The notes: generated by a model from the letters alone, not told the origin. A stretch of 62,340 nucleotides of DNA from a candidate division Zixibacteria bacterium SM23_81 (GCA_001304015.1 LJUY01000017.1:1-62340), one strand, 5' to 3'; positions 8,400-16,803 are shown, counted from the stretch's first letter. Program-made: numbers and translations.

Positions 8400-10544
8400 A
8401 TGTGGCAGTATGAAAAACAGGAACTTTTCTTCTGCTTGACGCTCTGTTTTGCCCTTGTCGTTTTGCTGGTTTTCGGATGTGAGCAACAAAAGGATATTGC
8501 TCCTCCAATGGCTCGAGTTATTCCCAAGGCGGACACCCTCCACGGAGATGTTCGCATCGACAATTATCACTGGTTGCGGGAAAGAACAAATCCAGAAGTC
8601 ATCGAGTATCTTGAGGCTGAAAATGAATATACCCAGGCAATGACCAAACACACGAGGAAGATGCAGGAATACTTGTTTAAAGAGCTGAAAGGGAGAATCA
8701 AAGAAACAGATATGTCTGTTCCTGAGAAAATTGGCCAGTTTTATTATTACACTCGCATGGAGGTGGAAAAGGACTACCCGGTTTACTGTAGAAAAAGGGG
8801 AAATCTGGGGGCGGAGGAGGAGGTGCTGTTGGACCAGAATCTGCTGGCCCGTGGCCATGATTATTACGAGATCGGAGCCTTCAAGGTGAGCCCAGATCAT
8901 CGGCTGTTGGCTTATTCAGTGGACACAACCGGCGCGGAAATATACACCGTCTCCGTCAAGGATCTGCAGACAGGTGAACTCCTGGAGGATAAAATCGAGC
9001 GTGCCTATGATGACCTGGAGTGGGCCAACGACAACGAGACGATTTTTTACAGCACCTTGGATGAGGCTTTACGTCCCTATAAGCTCTACAGGCATACATT
9101 GGGCACCGACCAAAGCGAAGATGTGCTCCTGTACCACGAAAGAGACGAGATGTTTTATCTGGAGCTTTCCAAAACAAGGAGCAAGGCGTACATTTTCATT
9201 GACTTGGAAAGCAAGACCACCTCTGAGATTCGCCATTTAAGCGCGGATCGTCCCGGTGAAGGGTTGCAGGTGATTCATTCTCGTCAGCAGGGAATGGAAT
9301 ATGATGTCGGCCACGGAGGCGAGAAATTCTACATTCTCACAAATGATCGAGCCCAGAATTTCAAGGTCATGGAAACCCATGTCAGCCAACCCTCAAAAGA
9401 CAATTGGCAGGAGGTTATTCCCCACCGTGAACATGTAAAAATCGACAGAATCGATCTCTTTGAAAACCACTTGGTGCTCTACGAACGGGAGGGGGGACTG
9501 AAAAAAATCCGGGTCATGAATCTGAGAAGCAGACAAATTCATGAGGTGGAATTGCCCGAGCCCGTTTATACCTGTTGGCCGGAACGCAACCCGGAGTTTT
9601 ACACCCATGTCCTTCGCTTCAATTACAGCTCGTTGGTGACGCCCAGGTCCGTTTTCGATTATGACATGAATGCCAAAACTCGGGAGTTGAAAAAACAGTA
9701 TGAGGTCCTGGGTGGTTATGACCCATCTCTGTATCGATCCGAGAGAATGTTGGCTCAGGCCCCCGACGGCACCATGGTGCCCATCTCATTGGTTTACAAA
9801 AAGGGGATGGTGAAAGATGGTACCAGTCCTCTTTATCTTGATGGCTACGGATCGTATGGTTTATCCAGCGAACCCAAGTTTTCCGCCAATAGATTGAGTC
9901 TCATAAATCGGGGTTTCACCTATGCCATCGCCCACATCCGGGGGGGAGGAGAGATGGGCAGACACTGGTATGAGGACGGAAAGCTGCTTAACAAAATGAA
10001 CACCTTCACGGACTTCATCGCCTGTGCTGAACACCTGATCGCCGAGAATTATACCTCCGCAGAGAGGCTCGTTGTGAATGGTGAAAGCGCCGGCGGCTTG
10101 CTTATGGGAGCGGTGGCCAACATGCGGTCCAACTTGTTCAAGATCGTCATCGCCGAGGTACCCTTTGTGGACGTCATCAACACAATGCTGGATCCCAACA
10201 TACCATTGACAGTCACGGAGTACGAAGAATGGGGTAATCCTAACGAAAGGGAATACTATCATTACATGAAATCCTATTCTCCGTATGACAATGTCGAGGC
10301 TAAGGACTATCCCAACATGCTGATCACGGCTGGCCTGAATGATCCTCGAGTGCAGTATTGGGAACCGGCCAAATGGACGGCCAAGCTGAGGGCCCTCAAA
10401 ACCGACGACAATATCTTGCTGCTCAAGACAAATATGGGCGCAGGCCATTTTGGTCAGACTGGCAGGTACGATTATTTAAGGGATGTGGCGTTTGGATATG
10501 CCTTCATTTTTGATGTCTTAGGAATTAAGGTCCAAAAGGGATAG
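8400..10544 (+). CDS. Prolyl oligopeptidase family lipoprotein (oligopeptidase B-like, S9A)
   Basis: A 714-residue serine peptidase with an N-terminal lipoprotein signal (hydrophobic run ending LLVFGC at about residue 27), so it is probably held at the periplasmic side of a membrane. Residues about 40-430 form the beta-propeller that filters small peptides (HGDVRIDNYHWLRERTNPEVIEYLEAEN at its start). The C-terminal hydrolase has the nucleophile in NGESAGGLLMG (about residue 563), the acid in AGLNDPRVQYWEP (about 645) and the histidine in GAGHFGQ (about 682). The family cleaves short peptides after basic or proline residues; the arginine-pocket preference of oligopeptidase B is inferred only. 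ATG 8400 is preceded by GGAGG. It stands alone between repeat-rich spacers. Confidence 0.92.
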   Translation: MWQYEKQELFFCLTLCFALVVLLVFGCEQQKDIAPPMARVIPKADTLHGDVRIDNYHWLRERTNPEVIEYLEAENEYTQAMTKHTRKMQEYLFKELKGRIKETDMSVPEKIGQFYYYTRMEVEKDYPVYCRKRGNLGAEEEVLLDQNLLARGHDYYEIGAFKVSPDHRLLAYSVDTTGAEIYTVSVKDLQTGELLEDKIERAYDDLEWANDNETIFYSTLDEALRPYKLYRHTLGTDQSEDVLLYHERDEMFYLELSKTRSKAYIFIDLESKTTSEIRHLSADRPGEGLQVIHSRQQGMEYDVGHGGEKFYILTNDRAQNFKVMETHVSQPSKDNWQEVIPHREHVKIDRIDLFENHLVLYEREGGLKKIRVMNLRSRQIHEVELPEPVYTCWPERNPEFYTHVLRFNYSSLVTPRSVFDYDMNAKTRELKKQYEVLGGYDPSLYRSERMLAQAPDGTMVPISLVYKKGMVKDGTSPLYLDGYGSYGLSSEPKFSANRLSLINRGFTYAIAHIRGGGEMGRHWYEDGKLLNKMNTFTDFIACAEHLIAENYTSAERLVVNGESAGGLLMGAVANMRSNLFKIVIAEVPFVDVINTMLDPNIPLTVTEYEEWGNPNEREYYHYMKSYSPYDNVEAKDYPNMLITAGLNDPRVQYWEPAKWTAKLRALKTDDNILLLKTNMGAGHFGQTGRYDYLRDVAFGYAFIFDVLGIKVQKG

Positions 10545-10546
10545 TC

Positions 10547-10813
10547 GTTAAAACGCTCAGCGACTCATCTGCTCTGGGCAGCCTACTGGGACTGGTGGTC
10601 CGCAAGCCGCGGCCGCGACTGCTGAGCGTGACCTTGGGTTTTTCGGCGGGGGTCACGGTTTTGATCTCCTTCGTGGAGCTATTGGTGGGAGGCATAGAGT
10701 CTATCGGCTTTCTTCAGATCCATCTGGGCTTTTTCGCCGGCATCAGCCGGCTCTGGCCTGAGTGCCGCAGACGAGAAGACAAAGACCTCTACCACAGGGC
10801 GAAAACCTCTTGA
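10547..10813 (+). pseudogene. Remnant of a ZIP-family (ZupT-like) metal transporter gene
   Basis: The frame through 10571-10690 reads ALGSLLGL, VVRKPRPRLLSV, then TLGFSAGVTVLISFVELL, matching the first two membrane helices of ZupT-type zinc transporters. It then continues with HLGFFAGI, a motif that lies further along in intact members, and ends in unrelated residues at 10813. A full ZIP protein needs about 260 residues and eight helices. No start codon with a ribosome site is seen, and the frame abuts the stop of the oligopeptidase gene. I infer a decayed gene with an internal deletion. Confidence 0.6.
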
Positions 10814-10838
10814 CAATCGCTCTGTTCTGTACTACCAT
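10810..10838 (+). promoter_or_regulatory. Sigma70-type promoter of the GYD gene
   Basis: TTGACA at 10810-10815, 17-nt spacer, TACCAT at 10833-10838. The predicted transcript soon contains a small hairpin, GGAGAC (10852-10857) with GTCTCC (10869-10874). The start codon is 80 nt downstream of the -10 box. Confidence 0.65.
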
Positions 10839-10917
10839 ACTTAAAGCGCGAGGAGACCACCTCGGATTGTCTCCAAAGAGGAACTTTTATAGCCACGGCC
10901 AAGAAGGGAGGTGTACC

Positions 10918-11205
10918 ATGGCGACCTACGTCATTTTGAGCCGTATTTCTCCTGAGGCCTTTCGTAAGCCGGAGGATTTCCGTAAGTTGGCAAAGGAGGT
11001 TGGCGATAGGATTCGCAGCGAGTGCCCGGGGGTTGTCTGGAAGGACAGTTATGGCCTCTTCGGTCGTTTCGACATCCTGGATATCGTCGAGGCCGACGAC
11101 CCCAAAGATGTCACCAAGGCTGCGACCATCATCCGAGCCTTTGGACATTCCAGCACAGAGACCATGCTGGCTACTCCCTGGAAGGAGTTTATAGGGTCCA
11201 TGTGA
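10918..11205 (+). CDS. GYD domain-containing protein
   Basis: A 95-residue single-domain protein starting MATYVILSRIS, with DSYGLFGRFDILDIVEADDPKD and ATIIRAFGHSSTETMLA, the pattern of the GYD family (Pfam PF08734), small ferredoxin-like alpha/beta proteins of unknown biochemical function. The start ATG 10918 has GGGAGG 7 nt upstream; the frame is open further upstream, but that part is untypical. It is a monocistronic unit: consensus-like promoter before it and a perfect 11-bp terminator after it. Confidence 0.85.
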   Translation: MATYVILSRISPEAFRKPEDFRKLAKEVGDRIRSECPGVVWKDSYGLFGRFDILDIVEADDPKDVTKAATIIRAFGHSSTETMLATPWKEFIGSM

Positions 11206-11258
11206 GGAATTTCGGATTGAAGACCCTGATGAAATTGGAAGAAAGGTCCTGGGATTCG

Positions 11259-11293
11259 ATAGGGGCGAGGTGATCTCGCCCCTATAGCTTTTT
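11259..11293 (+). terminator. Rho-independent terminator after the GYD gene
   Basis: ATAGGGGCGAG (11259-11269) pairs perfectly with CTCGCCCCTAT (11275-11285) around GTGAT, followed by AGC and five T. Confidence 0.85.
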
Positions 11294-11411
11294 CGTGGGA
11301 ATGGTTTGTTGATTTGTCCTTCCAGATTCTTATACCAGACAAGGTGCTGTCTTCAAGAGCACAGATTTTAACGCTGCCCTTTCTTTCTACCATTTACATA
11401 AGGAGGTCCCA

Positions 11412-13874
11412 ATGAGGAGAATTGCCGTTGTCTGTGTGTTCTTGATGACCCTGTCCGTTCTCGGAATCAATGCCTCCTGCGCCCACCAGATTGCTCCCAT
11501 TCCCTCGTACTACTCCCAAACGGATTTTCTCCTGACCACTCCCGGGGCCGCTGGTTCCGCCCTGGGGGGATATGTGAACCCCGCCGCCTATGGCCTACTG
11601 CCCGGCTTTGAGCACCAGTTTTTCTGGTCTGATCAAGGGGCGAAGCTCGGCTCTCTTAGAAGGTGGGGTTTGTTTCTGGGGGTTCCTCATCTGGGCTTTG
11701 GCTGCATCCATCACAGACAGACTCTGCCAACAGTAGGTGGCCAAACGCGAAAGGTCAGCATCACAGATTACCGTATGGCCATAGCTGAGGGAGAAGGAAG
11801 TTGGGCTATTGGGCTGGGCTACGGCTGGTCGGGAGGAGACTCACAGGGCTATCCGAGGGAGAATATTTTCCAGCTTGGTTTGATGGGACGCCCTTTTCCA
11901 TATGTATCTCTCGGCGTGGCGGGTAACTTCGCCACTGGCAGCTCGAACCGCTCGGGGATCTTCGACCTGGCGGTTCGCCCCCTGGGCAATCCCACTGTGA
12001 CCTTGTTTGCGGACGCTGAGCTGGCAAAGAAGGACCGGTTTGAGGAGGCTCGATGGGGTCTTGGTGGCGCTGTGGAGTTTTTACCTGGAATTGAGCTGGT
12101 GGGCAAATATCTGGATACCGAGGCTTTCACTCTGGGATTGAACTTCAGCTTCGGGCGGTCGGCCGTGTCGGCGGCCCCCCATTACGACGACCAGCAAGAG
12201 CTGAGTTACACCACTTACGGAATTCGGGGTGGCTACCCAAAACTCAGCCTCTTCGACCGCTACCTGAGAAAGGACAAACGCTATCTTTCTCTGGAGTTGA
12301 AGGGCAGGGTTTCCTACCGCAAATACCGTTACTTCGACGAGCAGACCCATACCCTCTACGACCTCCTCAGCTCCCTGGATGCTGCCATCGAGGACCCGCG
12401 CATCGCCGGTGTGGTCATAAACCTATCTGGGATTCGCATTTCTCGAGTTTTGGCTTGGGAGATTCGCGAAAAGCTCAAGGAGGTCAGGAAGACTGGCAAG
12501 AAGGTTGTGGTCTTCATGGATGACGGCGGGATGACCGAATATCACCTGGCCAGCGTGGCTGACAGAATCATCATGAATCCCGAGGGAGTTCTCATTCTTC
12601 CTGGATACGTAGCTGGTCACACCTACTTTCGAGGCATGCTGGAAAAGCTGGGCCTGGGTTTTGACGAATGGCGTCTTTTCAAGTACAAGTCCGCTGGTGA
12701 GATCCTATCCAGGGAGGGCATGTCCGAGGCAGACCGGGAGCAGCGCCAGGCGTTGCTTGATGATCTCTATGCAGTGGTTCGAGAAGACATCAGAGTCTCG
12801 AGGAATATCTCCAAACAAAAATTTGATTCCTGGATTAACGAGAAATCTTTATTCTCGGCTGATATTGCTCTCGCTGAGGGTCTCGTGGATACCCTGGGGC
12901 GTTGGGTGGATGCCAAGGAGATCATCAAGTCTTGGGAGGGCAAAAGCAAGCTAATGGTGGGCCCTAAAAAGCTGGCTGCCCGGGAATTTCCCTCCCAGAT
13001 CTGGGGAGACAAACCCCAGATCGCCGTCGTGTATGCTGTGGGTTTCTGCGCCATGGATGAGGGCATCAAGGCTCGCCAGTTGGAGAAGATATTTAAGCAA
13101 TTGAAGAAAGACAGGCAGGTCAAGGGCGTGGTCTTCCGGGTGGACTCTCCCGGAGGGCTTGGCCTGCCGGCCGATATCGTCGCTGAGGCTCTCCGGAAAT
13201 GCGCCCAGGCAAAGCCGGTCGTCGTCAGTCAGGGAAATGTAGCTGCTTCCGCCGGGTATCAGATCTCTATGTACGCAGATACCATCGTGGCTGCTCCCAA
13301 TACGGTGACGGGCTCAATCGGCGTGGCCGGTGGGTGGGTTTGGAATAAGGGGTTCGGCTCGAAGCTGGGGCTCACGTCGGATCATGTCAAGGTGGGCGAT
13401 CACGCCGACGTTGGCTTTGGAATCCGAATTCCGTTTTTGGGAATACCGCTGCCCGACCGCAATTTGACGGTCGAGGAGCGCGGCATTATAGAAGATCACA
13501 TCCGAGCCTCCTATAAAACCTTTGTGGCCCAAGTGGCTCAGGGACGGAAGTTGACCGAAGCCCAAGTTGATTCCGTCGCCCAGGGGAGAGCCTGGAGTGG
13601 CATCGATGGTCACCAAAAGGGATTGGTGGACCTCATCGGGGGGTTGGAGACATCTCTCCTGTTGGCCAAAGAAGCAGCGGGCATCCCCCCGGGGAGGGAG
13701 GTCGAGATCGTGGAACTGCCTCGCAAGGGACTGTTTAAGCTCGACATGTTCAAGCCACAGATGCCTGGTTTCAGCATGCAAGAGGATCGCGAATGGCTCT
13801 ATCTGAAGTTGATCTCCGAACATCCGGGCAGGCCCTTGCCGATCATCCCACCGGATATGTATCCGGAGGAATGA
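11412..13874 (+). CDS. sppA: SppA-type signal peptide peptidase fused to an N-terminal barrel-like domain
   Basis: An 820-residue protein. A signal peptide (about 1-24) leads into about 250 residues of alternating amphipathic strands with VNPAAYGLLPGFEHQFFW and repeated aromatic-glycine turns, like FadL/PorV-type outer-membrane proteins. Residues about 285-820 are a tandem SppA (protease IV, S49): the lysine base in FKYKSAGEIL (about 425) and the serine nucleophile in NVAASAGYQISMYADT (about 613), followed by GSIGVAGGW. SppA degrades leftover signal peptides or membrane-associated peptides in the periplasm. The extra N-terminal domain makes it longer than the usual long SppA (about 600) and suggests attachment to the outer membrane. 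GGAGG precedes ATG 11412. Confidence 0.88.
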   Translation: MRRIAVVCVFLMTLSVLGINASCAHQIAPIPSYYSQTDFLLTTPGAAGSALGGYVNPAAYGLLPGFEHQFFWSDQGAKLGSLRRWGLFLGVPHLGFGCIHHRQTLPTVGGQTRKVSITDYRMAIAEGEGSWAIGLGYGWSGGDSQGYPRENIFQLGLMGRPFPYVSLGVAGNFATGSSNRSGIFDLAVRPLGNPTVTLFADAELAKKDRFEEARWGLGGAVEFLPGIELVGKYLDTEAFTLGLNFSFGRSAVSAAPHYDDQQELSYTTYGIRGGYPKLSLFDRYLRKDKRYLSLELKGRVSYRKYRYFDEQTHTLYDLLSSLDAAIEDPRIAGVVINLSGIRISRVLAWEIREKLKEVRKTGKKVVVFMDDGGMTEYHLASVADRIIMNPEGVLILPGYVAGHTYFRGMLEKLGLGFDEWRLFKYKSAGEILSREGMSEADREQRQALLDDLYAVVREDIRVSRNISKQKFDSWINEKSLFSADIALAEGLVDTLGRWVDAKEIIKSWEGKSKLMVGPKKLAAREFPSQIWGDKPQIAVVYAVGFCAMDEGIKARQLEKIFKQLKKDRQVKGVVFRVDSPGGLGLPADIVAEALRKCAQAKPVVVSQGNVAASAGYQISMYADTIVAAPNTVTGSIGVAGGWVWNKGFGSKLGLTSDHVKVGDHADVGFGIRIPFLGIPLPDRNLTVEERGIIEDHIRASYKTFVAQVAQGRKLTEAQVDSVAQGRAWSGIDGHQKGLVDLIGGLETSLLLAKEAAGIPPGREVEIVELPRKGLFKLDMFKPQMPGFSMQEDREWLYLKLISEHPGRPLPIIPPDMYPEE

Positions 13875-13932
13875 TGGCGTGATACGTGGCTCGTGTTACG
13901 TGATGCGAGTTGCGTAATCAGCAAGGCTCGTA

Positions 13933-13954
13933 GGGGCGGTTCGCGAACCGCCCC
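13933..13954. repeat. 22-nt perfect palindrome (REP-like)
   Basis: GGGGCGGTTCG at 13933-13943 is followed directly by its exact reverse complement to 13954. The type TAGGGGCGGTTCGCGAACC is a known-looking dispersed intergenic palindrome. Stutter words (CGTGATACGTGG, CGTGTTACGTGATGCG) flank it on the left at 13877-13912. No T-run follows, so it is not an obvious terminator. Confidence 0.65.
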
Positions 13955-14124
13955 AATGTGTATGGGAATATTTGGAGATGGCATCATCATGGTAGTGTCG
14001 CTGAACGTTTCATTTTGCGCAGCGGCGCGCCGTGCCCCTCCGAATTGATGTCCATCGTTTTTCCCGAATCACGATTCCCGAATCCCTTTGATCCATAAGC
14101 ACCAAACACCAACAAAATATTCCC

Positions 14125-14153
14125 TTGACAAATCTAGCAGAAGGCGTTAAATT
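14125..14153 (+). promoter_or_regulatory. Sigma70-type promoter of the tRNA gene
   Basis: TTGACA at 14125-14130, then TAAATT at 14148-14153 after 17 nt. The tRNA begins 12 nt further on, consistent with a short 5' leader removed by RNase P. Confidence 0.75.
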
Positions 14154-14164
14154 AACAATCCGGT

Positions 14165-14241
14165 GGCGGTGTAGCTCAGTTGGTTAGAGCAGCGGAATCA
14201 TAATCCGCGTGTCCGGGGTTCGAATCCCTGCACCGCTACCA
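14165..14241 (+). tRNA. tRNA with CAU anticodon, probably elongator tRNA-Met
   Basis: A complete 77-nt cloverleaf: acceptor GGCGGTG/CACCGCT, D arm GCTC...GAGC, anticodon stem GCGGA/TCCGC with loop ATCATAA (anticodon CAT), T arm with GGTTCGAAT, and encoded CCA. The first pair is G-U rather than the C-A mismatch of initiators, and the anticodon stem lacks the three G-C pairs of initiators. The choice is therefore elongator Met or the Ile tRNA whose CAU becomes lysidine-AU. The overall sequence looks more like tRNA-Met. TilS, which makes lysidine, is encoded at 18692-20080, but this is not linkage evidence. Confidence 0.95.
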
Positions 14242-14339
14242 TTTTTCATATGCATGTGCCTTGTTTGCCCAAGGGCTTGACAGGGATTTTTTTTGCCTCG
14301 ATTCTTCAGTTTCTTCCTATAAACCAGGAGTAGCCCACC

Positions 14340-15029
14340 ATGGCTGATCTGGAAGGCATACTCAGGCCACCGGAGCGTCAGCTTCCCCCTTATCCGCCCA
14401 AGTCCATCTATCTGGCCACGGGCGAGCAAATGGTCGTCCGTCCTGCAGTTCGAGAGGAGACTTCCATGCTCCTAGAAGCCATCGCTCCCTTGCTTTACGT
14501 GGAGCGGGATTTCTACGACATCGTCGCTGCCCGGACCTTCGCCGAGCTGTTGGGCTGGAAGCGGTACAGGGTGAAGGATGAATACTGTCTCGTGGGCCTC
14601 ATCGACGGACAGCTGGTGGGTCTGGTCAACGGGCGAACCCTGAGCTCCAAGGTGGGTATCAGCTACCATACCCTAGCTTTGAGACGCGGGCTGAGGGTTG
14701 GGGCCCACCTGTTCGCCTCCAAGATGGAGTATCACATAGAGATCCTGAAGCAGAAATACGTCTACATCACCGCCGAGAGCCCCATCGGCTTTCGCCGGTG
14801 GATGCTGGAGTACGATCTCATCCAACGGCCCGACATACCTCATGAGCTGGGCGGTGTGGACGTCTGGACCTTGACGCCGGAGCTGTATCACGCCGCCAAG
14901 GATCGACTGGTGGTGGGAGAGCGGCCGGTGCCGGCGCCTTTGCTGAAGACGGCAGAGACCATCACGATCCCCGAGGAGGCTCAGCTGGTCCAACAGGTGA
15001 CGGGGAGAGCGAAAAAGCGCAGCTCGTAG
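14340..15029 (+). CDS. GNAT-like acyltransferase-fold protein (tentative)
   Basis: A 229-residue soluble protein. Residues about 30-190 read like a GNAT fold: MVVRPAVREETSMLLEAIAPLL at the start, a strand pair DEYCLVGLIDGQLVGLVNGR, then SYHTLALRRGLRVGAHLFASKMEYHIEIL, where GNAT proteins bind acetyl-CoA, although the Q/R-x-x-G-x-A/G pyrophosphate loop is only loosely matched (RGLRVGAHL). The C-terminal 50 residues are rich in P, E and Q. It precedes the thiolase-like gene by 250 nt of repeat-rich DNA. An acyl-CoA-related role is inferred only from fold and neighbours. A TTGACA at 14275 has no well-placed -10 box. Confidence 0.6.
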   Translation: MADLEGILRPPERQLPPYPPKSIYLATGEQMVVRPAVREETSMLLEAIAPLLYVERDFYDIVAARTFAELLGWKRYRVKDEYCLVGLIDGQLVGLVNGRTLSSKVGISYHTLALRRGLRVGAHLFASKMEYHIEILKQKYVYITAESPIGFRRWMLEYDLIQRPDIPHELGGVDVWTLTPELYHAAKDRLVVGERPVPAPLLKTAETITIPEEAQLVQQVTGRAKKRSS

Positions 15030-15262
15030 GAGAGTCGAGATTAGTGAAAATCTCAGTGGCAATTTCCTCCCCTGGCCATCCCAGTAGGTAGTAAGCAGTA
15101 TGCAGTGAAAGACGAATTGTAATAGCAATGGCAATAACAATGGCAATAAGAAAATAGTCGGCAGCAGTAGCTTACACTCTTTTATTGCTACTGCCATTGC
15201 CAATTGCAATTATGGTTTTCACGATTAACGATTCACGATTAACGATCACCGATCTCAACGAG
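15030..15262. repeat. Degenerate short tandem words before the thiolase gene
   Basis: Word families: AGTAGGTAGTAAGCAGTATGCAGT (around 15081-15105), AATAGCAATGGCAATAACAATGG (15120-15143), then a near inverse of the same words, TATTGCTACTGCCATTGCC (15183-15201), and finally ACGATTAACGATTCACGATTAACG (15220-15243). Because AGTAG/CAATGG words recur as CTACT/CCATTG, the segment could fold back on itself. No gene seen. Confidence 0.65.
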
Positions 15263-15279
15263 ACCGGAGAGGTTTTTTC

Positions 15280-16458
15280 ATGAGAGATGTGGCTATAATC
15301 GGCTGTGGGATGACCAAGTTCGGCCGCCGTGAAGAGGACCTTTTGGAGCTGCTTATGGAGGCCTCTTTGGCGGCCATGAAGGACGCGGGACTCGACCACA
15401 GATCCGTTGACGCAGTCTACGTGGCCAACATGGGCGCCGGCATCCTCAACTACCAGACGGGTGTGGCCAGCGCATTGGTAGACCGCCTGAACTTGCTGCC
15501 GGCTCCTGCCGACACCGTGGAAAACGGCCCGGCCTCAGGAGCTTCAGCCATCAAGAACGCCTTTCTGGCCATCGCCTCCGGCCTTTATGATTCAGTTCTT
15601 GTGGTCGGCGGCGAGAAGATGCGGGCCGTAACCGGTTGGGAAGCAACCGATTTTGTGGCCAGCATGACTCACCGCCAGGGCGAGTACATTTACGGCGTCA
15701 CCCTGCCTTCCCTGGCAGGTATGTTCGCCCGGCTGCACATGGCCAAATATGGCGTAAAACAAGAACATCTGGCCATGGTGGCTGTGAAGAATCACGAGAA
15801 TGGCGCCAAGAATCCCTATGCCCACATCCAGCAGGCAGTGACCATGGAGGGCATCCTGCTCCGGCCCGAGGCGGTAGTCAATAACCCGCCCATCGCAGAG
15901 CCTCTGAGGATGTACGATTGCTGTCCGGTGAGTGACGGAGCCGCTGCCGTTGTGCTTTGTGCCGCCGAAAAGGCCAAGGATGCCCCTCATCCCGCAGTGC
16001 ACATCGCTGGCTTCGGTCAAGCGACCGATATCCACGCCGTATACCAAAGAGATGATCCCCTGGATCTGAAGGCGGTTCGAGGTGCGGCCAAGGCTGCCTT
16101 TGAGATGGCCAGGCTGTGCCCACAGGACATCCAGGTGGCCGAACTGCACGATGCCTTCACCATCCTGGAGATCGTCGAGAGCGAGCAGGCCGGTTTCTTT
16201 CCCGTGGGCCAAGGGCATCGAGCCCTGGAGGAAGGAGCTACCCGGTTGGACGGCAAGCTACCCATCAATCCTTCTGGAGGGTTGAAAGCTCGGGGCCATC
16301 CCGTGGGCGCCACGGGGGTGGCTCAGGTGACGGAGCTGGTCTGGCAATTGCGGGGCCAGGCTGGTGAAAGGCAGGTTTCCCAGGCGGTCAACGGTTTTTG
16401 TTGTAATTTCGGGGGATTCGGCAACAACGTATTGGCTTTTGTCCTAAGCCGGGAGTGA
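15280..16458 (+). CDS. Thiolase-superfamily protein (lipid-transfer/SCP2 type) lacking the nucleophilic Cys
   Basis: A 392-residue protein with the thiolase double fold: MRDVAIIGCGMTKFG at the start, GHPVGATG near residue 340 and ELHDAF near 290. At the site where thiolases carry the acyl-accepting cysteine (C-A/S-T/S-G) the sequence reads ENGPASGASA, with proline 84 in place of Cys. The C-terminal catalytic region reads NGFCCNFGGFGNN (Cys 374). Known family members condense or cleave acyl-CoAs; without the nucleophile, classical ping-pong chemistry is doubtful. The DUF35 gene begins 3 nt after its stop, the arrangement of archaeal and bacterial thiolase/DUF35 pairs where DUF35 assists acyl-CoA channelling. 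GGAGAG precedes ATG 15280. Confidence 0.88.
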   Translation: MRDVAIIGCGMTKFGRREEDLLELLMEASLAAMKDAGLDHRSVDAVYVANMGAGILNYQTGVASALVDRLNLLPAPADTVENGPASGASAIKNAFLAIASGLYDSVLVVGGEKMRAVTGWEATDFVASMTHRQGEYIYGVTLPSLAGMFARLHMAKYGVKQEHLAMVAVKNHENGAKNPYAHIQQAVTMEGILLRPEAVVNNPPIAEPLRMYDCCPVSDGAAAVVLCAAEKAKDAPHPAVHIAGFGQATDIHAVYQRDDPLDLKAVRGAAKAAFEMARLCPQDIQVAELHDAFTILEIVESEQAGFFPVGQGHRALEEGATRLDGKLPINPSGGLKARGHPVGATGVAQVTELVWQLRGQAGERQVSQAVNGFCCNFGGFGNNVLAFVLSRE

Positions 16459-16461
16459 GCA

Positions 16462-16803
16462 ATGGAGGTCCCGAAGGGTTATCAGTGCAAAGCATGTGGG
16501 CGTGTTTTCCACCCGAAACGCAGGTTCTGTCTGGGCTGTGGCGGGGACCAATTTAAAGAGCTGGCCTTGGAGAAAGAGGGCACCCTGCTCACCTTTACGA
16601 AACTTCACGCTCTCACCATGGATTTCACGACGCGAACGTTGATGCTGGGCATCGTCGAGTACCCCCGCGGCGTCCGAGCTCTGGGCCAGCTGTCCACCGA
16701 TAAGGTGGAGATGGGCATGAAGATGCGTCACCGCTGGGAGAAGGTCCGGGAAATCAATGGACAAGAGATATACGGCCTGAAGTTTTATCCGGCCTCGAAG
16801 TGA
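16462..16803 (+). CDS. DUF35 OB-fold, zinc-ribbon protein
   Basis: A 113-residue protein with an N-terminal rubredoxin-like zinc ribbon (YQCKACGRVFHPKRRFCLGCG, two Cys pairs at residues about 9-12 and 23-26) and a C-terminal OB fold from about residue 40 (EGTLLTFTKLHA...LGIVEYPRGVRALGQL). This is the DUF35 family (COG1545), which pairs with thiolases and, in archaea, bridges thiolase and HMG-CoA synthase. It begins 3 nt after the thiolase-like gene and is surely cotranscribed with it; the two products probably form one complex. Confidence 0.9.
   Translation: MEVPKGYQCKACGRVFHPKRRFCLGCGGDQFKELALEKEGTLLTFTKLHALTMDFTTRTLMLGIVEYPRGVRALGQLSTDKVEMGMKMRHRWEKVREINGQEIYGLKFYPASK

Noticed and set aside
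14275-14340. Promoter for the GNAT-like gene from TTGACA at 14275
   Set aside because: No -10 box at 16-18 nt; the TATAAA further down is about 35 nt away.
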